DNA of 64,000 bases from a virus, in the IMG/VR virus record IMGVR_UViG_3300047552_000229, positions 1-64,000 of that record; one strand, written 5' to 3'. Positions 58,341 through 64,000 of the stretch are shown piece after piece. The translations under genes were made by a program, and so were the position numbers. The number at the start of each line of letters is the position of its first letter. Positions within the stretch are counted from its first letter, which is position 1. A model generated the notes under the pieces. It ran no database searches. It saw nothing but the letters and a program-made list of their open reading frames with translations, and was not told the origin of the DNA.

Positions 58341-58571
58341 TTAAGCCTTACGCCAGATACGGACGCCAGTTTGTTGTTGCTCGAATACAAAGGAAGCGCC
58401 GATCTTTTTGCCAACGCCACGAGCGTTGTTGATGGCCTTCTTTTGGACAGCATCAGCGCCGTCGATCCACACGGAATCACCGGCTTCCATTTGACGGAAG
58501 GGGTAGGTTGCACGGATCAAAGTGCTAGTGGCTGACTGGGAAATTGCGATGCCTTTTTCGATCTGAAACAT
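58341..58571 (-). CDS. small conserved phage protein, 76 aa
   Basis: AAAGGAGCAACGCA precedes the ATG. FQIEKGIAISQSATSTLIRA, then TYPFRQMEAGDSVWIDGADA and a final VFEQQQTGVRIWRKA, is the standard layout of a widespread small phage family (EKGIxI...YPFxxMExGDS...RVWR). Function is unknown; it usually lies among replication genes. Predicted small alpha/beta fold, possibly DNA-binding. Confidence 0.75.
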   Translation of the reverse strand: MFQIEKGIAISQSATSTLIRATYPFRQMEAGDSVWIDGADAVQKKAINNARGVGKKIGASFVFEQQQTGVRIWRKA

Positions 58572-58663
58572 TGCGTTGCTCCTTTATTAAAGTTGAGGTT
58601 AAAACTACTGCTAGGACTATTTTGTAGACAGCGTGCGCCCCAAACGCTGTCTTGCTTAAAAAT

Positions 58664-59050
58664 TTAAGCACATTCATGGATGATCCATTCTGCTACCTCC
58701 TTATTGGTAAGTATGGTGTGGTCGTTGATCAACACCACACTGTCCCATTCAATAGGAGTGGTAAGCACAATAGCACCACCAGTGAACCCTACTATAACTG
58801 CTACGTTACGTCCTTCGTCATGCCTTGCACCAAGCCACTTGCTTTGCAGTTTGGACAAATCCGGCGTGAAGGACTTCACCGGCTTCTGTGCCAACCACTT
58901 GTATTCAATCCATAGGTCGCCCTTCTTGCCTGAGTACCATACGTCCGGAACACCCGCGCAATAGGGGTTGTTGTTCTTCATGTAGTACACAGCCGCAGGC
59001 ACGTACCTGTGGATAGAATGAGTAAATCCTGTTTCGGGTTTATGCGCCAT
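58664..59050 (-). CDS. PD-(D/E)XK nuclease, VRR/RecB-like
   Basis: 128 aa. Residues 33-51, GVPDVWYSGKKGDLWIEYKW, give P35-D36, E49 and K51, the PD-(D/E)XK catalytic triad; LSKLQSKWLGARHDEGRNVA follows as the conserved helix and V-strand. Matches small VRR-NUC or Holliday-junction resolvase-like nucleases, used in replication-recombination and host DNA degradation. The start overlaps the zinc-ribbon gene (59040-59321) by 11 nt without its own good ribosome site, so translation is probably coupled. Confidence 0.8.
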   Translation of the reverse strand: MAHKPETGFTHSIHRYVPAAVYYMKNNNPYCAGVPDVWYSGKKGDLWIEYKWLAQKPVKSFTPDLSKLQSKWLGARHDEGRNVAVIVGFTGGAIVLTTPIEWDSVVLINDHTILTNKEVAEWIIHECA

Positions 59051-59321
59051 CTTGCGGGTCAGGCTCAGGAAAGAATATAAGTTTACATGCCGGGCAGTCG
59101 CCGCTGACAGTTTGTAGTTCTCCGCATTCTTTGCATATATCTCTAGTGATGGTACCTTCGAAGTTACCTATCCGCGAGCCTGCCACGAACTCTCCGATGA
59201 TCGAACCATCATCCATCAATGCTAAAAGGGTAATGTCTAGGTAATCATACCCATCCCCAGTATTGAATACTGCTGTAGTACCAAAAGGGGCGTTTACTAT
59301 CTGAACGATTTTGTTACGCAT
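59040..59321 (-). CDS. zinc-ribbon protein, 93 aa
   Basis: CGGAGTTTCCC precedes the ATG. Beta-rich N-terminus (GYDYLDITLLALMDDGSIIG), then a C-terminal zinc ribbon CKECGELQTVSGDCPACK with two CxxC pairs 12 residues apart. Located between the nuclease and a terminator. Target unknown. Confidence 0.7.
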   Translation of the reverse strand: MRNKIVQIVNAPFGTTAVFNTGDGYDYLDITLLALMDDGSIIGEFVAGSRIGNFEGTITRDICKECGELQTVSGDCPACKLIFFPEPDPQDGA

Positions 59322-59330
59322 GGGAAACTC

Positions 59331-59372
59331 CGAAAAAGAAGGGGACAGGAGGGAGAGAGTTCCTGTCCCCTA
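59331..59372 (-). terminator. rho-independent terminator inside replication block
   Basis: On the minus strand a 10-bp perfect stem GGGGACAGGA / TCCTGTCCCC is followed by TTCTTTTT. It lies just after the 59380-59568 gene and before the 59040-59321 gene. It probably attenuates transcription toward the nuclease and primase genes. Confidence 0.8.
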
Positions 59373-59379
59373 AAAGTGA

Positions 59380-59568
59380 CTATGGAGAGTCACTGGAGCC
59401 AGACGGAATATTAGCAGACTTTTCAAGAAGATATAAGTCGCGCTCAAGACTTTTCATCTCAACCGTGGCTACTTGGATTGCTTGTCTCTTTTCCGCAACT
59501 TTGCGCTTGAGATCAAGGATCAAAGTAGTGATAGGGTTACGCTTAACGATAACACTAGGTTCGCGCAT
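59380..59568 (-). CDS. small coiled-coil protein, 62 aa
   Basis: AGAGAGAAGT precedes the ATG, within the end of the upstream gene. MREPSVIVKRNPITTLILDL, then a coiled coil KRKVAEKRQAIQVATVEMKS. Overlaps by 14 nt upstream. No family recognised. Confidence 0.6.
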   Translation of the reverse strand: MREPSVIVKRNPITTLILDLKRKVAEKRQAIQVATVEMKSLERDLYLLEKSANIPSGSSDSP

Positions 59569-59773
59569 ACTTCTCTCTTAGTTCTGCTACGTATCTTAGC
59601 TCATTCATCCTGACGAGACGGGCGATAAGGCGGTTGATGATGACAGTCCTACGCTTGGTTGAACTCTCAATCTCCAACGCCTTATGTATCTCATCCTCCG
59701 TCATGCGATTGACTACATCGCACAACGAAGCATAAGAATCTAACGCCCTGCCAATGTTCCAGTTAAGAGACAT
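59555..59773 (-). CDS. small helical protein, 72 aa
   Basis: The start overlaps the stop of the ssDNA-binding-like gene by 1 nt. All helical: NIGRALDSYASLCDVVNRMT, then DEIHKALEIESSTKRRTVII and LRYVAELREKYART. No family recognised; a coupled translation with its upstream neighbour is likely. Confidence 0.65.
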   Translation of the reverse strand: MSLNWNIGRALDSYASLCDVVNRMTEDEIHKALEIESSTKRRTVIINRLIARLVRMNELRYVAELREKYART

Positions 59774-60429
59774 TACGCATTAGTCAGGAGGCTGAGTGCC
59801 TCGCCCTTACGGCTGTACGCCTTCATCAGATCGTCCTGCTTGTTAGGCTCGACGAAGTTGAAGCGCAGAGACGGGAAGGTGTCATCGCTGAAGCTGATCT
59901 CGGTAACAACGCCCCAAGCAGGTACCTGAAACTTAGTACCGATGGATGCGATGTACTTGTCGAAGTGCTTGATACCGGTCGGGCTGACCTTGATGAGCAG
60001 AATCTCACCAGAGTCTTGCTTGTCTGGAGCAACGACTGCGAGGATACGGTTGTTGGTACAAGCCTTGCCGTCACCTGCGCCGGAACCCCATTGGTTCTGA
60101 GGACAAGTAGAACACTTGGCAGACTGCTTGTTAGGAGATGTATCCAGAGGCTCCATCTCGCTAGTCAGTTGACCAATAGCGTGACAAGCAGCTTCGGTGA
60201 TAACACCCTTCTTATACGGAGTATCGTAGTAAGAATAAGAGTTGATGAAGTCGATGATCACACAAGTGATGGGACCTGCGTGTTCAGTCTTGTCGGGGAA
60301 GGTGAACTTCTTGCCGGTAAGGTTAACAAACGAGGTCGGTGTAGCGTCAACACGTTGCGCCATGCTAGCAAGTTCTGCCTTCATAGCCTCCGCGATGTTA
60401 ACGATTGCAGTGCTTTCTTCTTTAGCCAT
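59773..60429 (-). CDS. probable ssDNA-binding/recombination protein, 218 aa
   Basis: AAGGAGCTATAG precedes the ATG. It matches a phage family that has a helical start (NIAEAMKAELASMAQRVDAT), a beta region with KKFTFPDKTEHAGPITCVII, then a cysteine knuckle CSTCPQNQWGSGAGDGKACT, and RILAVVAP strands. This family is usually encoded next to DNA polymerase and treated as ssDNA-binding. I infer that role from position and OB-like strands; no family member is known to me biochemically. Confidence 0.6.
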   Translation of the reverse strand: MAKEESTAIVNIAEAMKAELASMAQRVDATPTSFVNLTGKKFTFPDKTEHAGPITCVIIDFINSYSYYDTPYKKGVITEAACHAIGQLTSEMEPLDTSPNKQSAKCSTCPQNQWGSGAGDGKACTNNRILAVVAPDKQDSGEILLIKVSPTGIKHFDKYIASIGTKFQVPAWGVVTEISFSDDTFPSLRFNFVEPNKQDDLMKAYSRKGEALSLLTNA

Positions 60430-60814
60430 CTATAGCTCCTTGATCTTGTTTTGTGGTTAACCGGATACTTACCTTAGTGAACGGTACCATTCCGGGGATA
60501 GCGCCGTTCTTTTCAAACAACTCTCTACATGCAGCTTCGCTTAAGCGCTTATGCAGCAGGTGGAAGTAACCATTACGAGCGATGTACTTGTAGATGGCAT
60601 CCCAATCTTCTGCAACTGGTACTACGGATTCTTTGCGGGTGAAGGTCGCATACTGCCCGCGACCCATCTCGATACCCTGATTCTTCATTAGCTCCAATAA
60701 CTGAAGTTCAAGTGGAGCGATTTCCTTCTCAACTGCGGAAGCTTGTGCTTCAAGCTCTCGTTTCTTCTCACGAAGAAGCCACATTTGGTCTGATAATTCT
60801 CCAACAGTTGACAT
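60422..60814 (-). CDS. coiled-coil replication-region protein, 130 aa
   Basis: Start set at ATG 60814 after AAGGAAAGGTGTATACT; an in-frame GTG lies 9 nt upstream. The first 50 residues form a coiled coil (QMWLLREKKRELEAQASAVE), followed by RGQYATFTRKESVVPVAEDW and a helical end. The pattern (coiled coil, then a beta hairpin with K/R and W) resembles Gam/Siphovirus Gp157-type nuclease-inhibitor proteins only loosely. Function unknown. Confidence 0.6.
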   Translation of the reverse strand: MSTVGELSDQMWLLREKKRELEAQASAVEKEIAPLELQLLELMKNQGIEMGRGQYATFTRKESVVPVAEDWDAIYKYIARNGYFHLLHKRLSEAACRELFEKNGAIPGMVPFTKVSIRLTTKQDQGAIDG

Positions 60815-60843
60815 AGTATACACCTTTCCTTTACGTTTTACAA

Positions 60844-62673
60844 TTATTTGCTATATTCGCGTGCCCATCCACCCTCCGCTTGAAGGGGAAGATCGGCACA
60901 CCAATCCGGTGGCGTAGTCATACATTCATACATGTACTGGAAGCCTGCATCGGCTTCGTCTTCTGGTATCAGGCACACGATCTCGTCATGCGTCATGGTC
61001 AGAACCTTGTACCGCTTGGATATCTCGGTCATCTGCGTAGATACGATGATCCTCGCAAGAGCCTGCACGATATTCTCAAGCATCAGGCCACCGTAGATAC
61101 CGCGTGGCACGCCTTGGACCTTAAAGGTTTTGTGATCACGACCAGTCCTCGGGTCTGTTTCAATGTCGAGATCGGGATAGTCAAGATACATACCGTTAGG
61201 CAGGAACACACGCTGTCCCTTCCACTTGATGCACTTGTACTCGCCCTGCACATTGCGGTTCATCTCGTTGAGCATACCCTCGCATCTAGCCCACATATCT
61301 ACGATGAAGGGGTTGTTGGTCCGATACATATTAACGATTTGGTAGGCATTGTTGATGTCGATGTCAACCTTGGGACCCATAGCGCCAGAAGCGAGTGTAG
61401 CCTGATACTTCGCAGCCCCCATTTGGAATCCAAGGCCAAGAACTGCAATTTTTCCGATGAACCGCTTAATGCTGTCCACATCGTCAACGTCAATACCGTA
61501 AGCAGCGGAAGCCATTCTTCGGTAGGGATCGAATGATTTGTCGCCCGCATCGTATTGCTTAAACCTGTCCAAGAGGTCGGTCTGCCCGGAAAGCCACGCG
61601 TTAACTCGACATTCGATCTGTCCTGAGTCAGCGACGCCAATAACAAAACCTCGCGGAGCGATAAGACACTTTCGAAGCTCTCCACCCCGCTTGAGGTTTT
61701 GAAGATTAATCTTGTTGCCACCCGACCATCGTCCTGTGTGTGCTCCATAATATGAAAGATACACGGGGAGTGGTCCAAGGCTACCTTCATCAACAAAGCG
61801 TTTGGCTCTAGATTCATTCCCGGTTGACTTTGCTCCAAGTCGCGCCTCAACTCCAAATCGAACCACCTCATTCTCATGCTCCAATAATGCAGTGAACTCC
61901 AGATCGGTCTTAGCGAAGGCGTAGACGGCTTTGTTCTGCTTGGCTGACATCTTCATAGGTGGGACGATGCCTTGATTGCGTAACCATGCTGCGAACTTCT
62001 CGCTACTGCCTAGCGTATCTTTGGTAAGACCGGCTTGCAGCATCTGTGCAGCCTTCAGTCCCACTTCTTTCTCGTACTCCGCTTGCGCTCTTGGTACGTC
62101 AATCTCGAATCCGGGTTGCGTAAACATCCGTACAGTAAGATCAATAAGGTCAAGTTCAGCGCTAGGAAAAGGAAGAAGCCTTTGAAACAGAGCATAAGTA
62201 ATCTCAACGTCATTCGCATTGTATTCAACCATGCGGTTGAGAGCATCGCCTTCAAGTTCATGTATGCCTTTCGCAAACTCTACGTCATCGGACTTATGAG
62301 CCATGCCCAAAAACTGAGTAATATGATCCAGAGCACTACTGCTACGGCTACCAAACTTTGCACGAGCCATAGAAAGAGTGTCGAGATAGTAGTTCGGTAT
62401 GATGCCATAGTGATGCGCAAGGATAAGCCCGTCGAATTGAGTGTGGTGTGCGAGAACAGAGGTATCGTCCCAGTCTATTTGGGCTAGGTACGACTTAATC
62501 TCGTCATCACCAACACGTACTTCAACAGGACCATCGTCCTTCTTGAATGCACACGTATGTACTTTGAACCTAGCGTCTTTGACGTATAGGCTTGTTGGTA
62601 TCTTACGCAAGGAGTAGTCCTTGTCGTAGAAAGTTTCCATATCCAAACATAGAATATGCTTAGAAGGATGCAT
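60844..62673 (-). CDS. DNA polymerase I-like (family A) with 3'-5' exonuclease
   Basis: Start at 62673 after GAGGAGAGACATATC; 609 aa. Exonuclease: DMETF (D11, E13), AHHTQFDGLIL with D in motif II, and YNANDVEIT for motif III. Polymerase: motif A VADSGQIECRV, motif B RFIGKIAVLGLGFQMGAAK, motif C MTHDEIV. In motif B the residue equivalent to E. coli F762 is Leu and that to Y766 is Phe. No 5' nuclease domain. It is the replicative enzyme of the phage, downstream of an HNH gene and followed by ssDNA-binding and primase-helicase genes. Confidence 0.95.
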   Translation of the reverse strand: MHPSKHILCLDMETFYDKDYSLRKIPTSLYVKDARFKVHTCAFKKDDGPVEVRVGDDEIKSYLAQIDWDDTSVLAHHTQFDGLILAHHYGIIPNYYLDTLSMARAKFGSRSSSALDHITQFLGMAHKSDDVEFAKGIHELEGDALNRMVEYNANDVEITYALFQRLLPFPSAELDLIDLTVRMFTQPGFEIDVPRAQAEYEKEVGLKAAQMLQAGLTKDTLGSSEKFAAWLRNQGIVPPMKMSAKQNKAVYAFAKTDLEFTALLEHENEVVRFGVEARLGAKSTGNESRAKRFVDEGSLGPLPVYLSYYGAHTGRWSGGNKINLQNLKRGGELRKCLIAPRGFVIGVADSGQIECRVNAWLSGQTDLLDRFKQYDAGDKSFDPYRRMASAAYGIDVDDVDSIKRFIGKIAVLGLGFQMGAAKYQATLASGAMGPKVDIDINNAYQIVNMYRTNNPFIVDMWARCEGMLNEMNRNVQGEYKCIKWKGQRVFLPNGMYLDYPDLDIETDPRTGRDHKTFKVQGVPRGIYGGLMLENIVQALARIIVSTQMTEISKRYKVLTMTHDEIVCLIPEDEADAGFQYMYECMTTPPDWCADLPLQAEGGWAREYSK

Positions 62674-63145
62674 GATATGTCTCTCCTCGTTTAATAAGAC
62701 TAATAACGCGTTGCGACACACCGTACTCCTTAGACAACGGGATTTGCAGTTCTCCGGCGCGTAGCCGTGCTCTTATTTCAGCAGCTTGTGCGTTTGTAAG
62801 TTTGGAATTGGAATGGTACTGCCCTTTTGGTTGCGCCCTTCGCTTCTTTGCATATGCATCTATTTGATTGTCCGAGTAATTTCCTACAAAGAAATGGTCC
62901 GGATTGCAGCACTTTCTGTTATCGCACTTATGTAAGACATACCCTTTTTCTAACGGGTCTTGGGGAGCGGATGGGTGCGATACCATACCTGATATCCATG
63001 CCGCTATGCGGTGCGCGGTATACACGTTTCCATCCCAACTAACGGTCCCATATCCAGAAGAATTACAAGCTCCTGTCCATTCCCAACATAAGTCTGTTTT
63101 ATTTACTCTAGCCCAAAAACTAGCGGCGGTTTGTTTTCTCGACAT
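62660..63145 (-). CDS. HNH homing-type endonuclease
   Basis: 161 aa. N-terminal CWEWTGACNSSGYGTVSWDG, AHRIAAWISG, then VLHKCDNRKCCNPDHFFVGN gives the HNH zinc finger (H72, C74, C79/C80, N81, H84). The C-terminal HTH (KLTNAQAAEIRARLRAGELQ, YGVSQRVISLIKRG) binds target DNA. Free-standing HNH genes next to DNA polymerase genes often home into polymerase genes of related phages. It overlaps the polymerase start by 14 nt. The ribosome site is very weak, suggesting low expression. Confidence 0.85.
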   Translation of the reverse strand: MSRKQTAASFWARVNKTDLCWEWTGACNSSGYGTVSWDGNVYTAHRIAAWISGMVSHPSAPQDPLEKGYVLHKCDNRKCCNPDHFFVGNYSDNQIDAYAKKRRAQPKGQYHSNSKLTNAQAAEIRARLRAGELQIPLSKEYGVSQRVISLIKRGETYHASF

Positions 63146-63174
63146 GATAATGATTTAATAGGTATAAAGTCTAT

Positions 63175-63183
63175 AGTATATCA
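63175..63183 (-). promoter_or_regulatory. candidate extended -10 promoter
   Basis: On the minus strand TGATATACT has the form TGnTATAAT and lies 30 nt before the HNH start codon. No clear -35. Same promoter type as TGGTATGAT at 13320. Confidence 0.35.
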
Positions 63184-63187
63184 CGGA

Positions 63188-63421
63188 TCATAGGTTCGCT
63201 AGTTGCTCAAAGCGCACAAGGGCTGCTCGTTTGGTTTTGTAGAGAAGCTGCTTATCCATATCGGCAAAGATTAAATGATCTACTACCCATCGATCTCTAC
63301 GATGACAATAAGCAATAAAAGTACCGCCCGCTTGAAGTTCTTTGGTCTTTTTGAAGTGCTCTATCTTAGCAAGAGTAATCTTGTTAGACAGAAGTAATCT
63401 AGTTAAGATTGCTTTGATCAT
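63188..63421 (-). CDS. small hypothetical protein, 77 aa
   Basis: ATGA overlap with the helicase gene. Basic and mixed: MIKAILTRLLLSNKITLAKI, then GGTFIAYCHRRDRWVVDHLI and KRAALVRFEQLANL. The central strand-turn-strand is unassigned. No family recognised. Confidence 0.6.
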   Translation of the reverse strand: MIKAILTRLLLSNKITLAKIEHFKKTKELQAGGTFIAYCHRRDRWVVDHLIFADMDKQLLYKTKRAALVRFEQLANL

Positions 63422-64000
63422 TCCAACATCCCTAACAAACTCTGCATATTGACGTTCTTGTTCATCAGAGAAGCGTATACCTTCTCTTCTATCGTGTCTT
63501 TGGCGACAACGATGATAGTCTCGGTCTTGTGCTTCTGACCTGTACGGTAGATACGTCTGTTACCTTGTACGAACCAATCGAGGTTGTGGGGAGGACTGGC
63601 CCAGATTGTTGCTGTACCTTTAACCAGAGTAAGACCGTGAGCAGCACTTGCAGGATGGGCAAATAGAACACGGTAAAAACCCATTTGATATTGTGCGACG
63701 ATCTCTTCTCGCTTTGAGTCAGAAGTGCTGCCGTCAATAACGGCATAAGTGAGACCGCTAGCCATAGCATGTTTAATGAGTTCATCGCGTTGATGTGTCC
63801 ATAAGAAGAATACTATAGAGTGCTGCCGTGCGTTCGCAAGATCGGTAACAAGCTCGTATCGATCTGAGTCAATAAGGAAGTACTTATCGGTTGCTGAAAT
63901 AGCCTCTCCGTAAGCAGCACCTGAAGCGACCTGTAGTAGCTTAGTAGCAAGGCTCGCTGCATGAACTGCGCTAACGTCGCCTCTGGCAAGCTCAAGTACG
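63418..64000 (-). CDS. SNF2/DEAD-type helicase, C-terminal part, cut by window edge
   Basis: The frame is open to the window end. The visible 193 residues include a RecA-2 domain: SIVFFLWTHQRDELIKHAMA (motif IV region), VIDGSTSDSKREEIVAQY, motif V region LFAHPASAAHGLTLVKGTAT and motif VI WFVQGNRRIYRTGQ. This is the second half of SNF2-type helicases, frequent in phage replication modules. The ATPase half lies outside the window. Confidence 0.88.
   Translation of the reverse strand, partial: VLELARGDVSAVHAASLATKLLQVASGAAYGEAISATDKYFLIDSDRYELVTDLANARQHSIVFFLWTHQRDELIKHAMASGLTYAVIDGSTSDSKREEIVAQYQMGFYRVLFAHPASAAHGLTLVKGTATIWASPPHNLDWFVQGNRRIYRTGQKHKTETIIVVAKDTIEEKVYASLMNKNVNMQSLLGMLE

Overview
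The window is part of the genome of a tailed, podovirus-like bacteriophage of a Gram-negative host. Virtually every base is coding. Almost every gene has a purine-rich Shine-Dalgarno, and junctions such as ATGA and TAATG are common. The virion set is a P22-type portal, an N4-gp56-type major capsid protein, a P22-gp10-like tail stabilisation protein and a 2698-residue internal ejection protein, with no tape-measure, sheath or major tail-tube gene. A spanin-like lipoprotein in the lysis cassette points to an outer membrane. I see no integrase, repressor, tRNA, CRISPR array or insertion sequence. Host genus cannot be told from this sequence. Both window ends cut genes, so the genome continues outside.

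Layout. (1) 1-13180, minus strand: a leftward block of about 34 mostly small genes. It holds a MoxR-type AAA+ ATPase with two companion proteins, winged-helix regulators, zinc-ribbon proteins, coiled-coil proteins and two sets of paralogues separated by hairpin-rich spacers. At least seven genes here are under 60 codons. (2) 13181-13368: a divergent control region with an extended -10 promoter. (3) 13369-24300, plus strand: packaging and head (small terminase, an ADP-ribosyltransferase-like protein, large terminase, portal, scaffold, major capsid, a probable decoration protein, head-tail adaptor). (4) 24311-33299: tail, fibre and adhesin genes built from reused domains. (5) 33328-35558: lysis cassette (M15A endolysin, exported HNH protein, DUF2644-like holin, lipoprotein). 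(6) 35558-54770: tail stabilisation, further structural proteins and three internal virion proteins. (7) 54807-54832: a terminator between convergent transcription units. (8) 54860-64000, minus strand: replication and recombination (AEP primase-SF3 helicase, PD-(D/E)XK nuclease, probable ssDNA-binding protein, family A DNA polymerase with an HNH homing-type gene next to it, SNF2-type helicase).

The logic is that of a lytic phage. Two minus-strand blocks (replication on the right, accessory and takeover genes on the left) flank one long late plus-strand operon. The capsid genes sit between two terminators, which together with a candidate promoter could set head protein dosage. The least explained parts are the leftward block between 8.4 and 13.3 kb (paralogue pairs, repeated hairpins with one conserved loop, TGTAACA palindromes) and the ADP-ribosyltransferase-like gene between the terminase genes.
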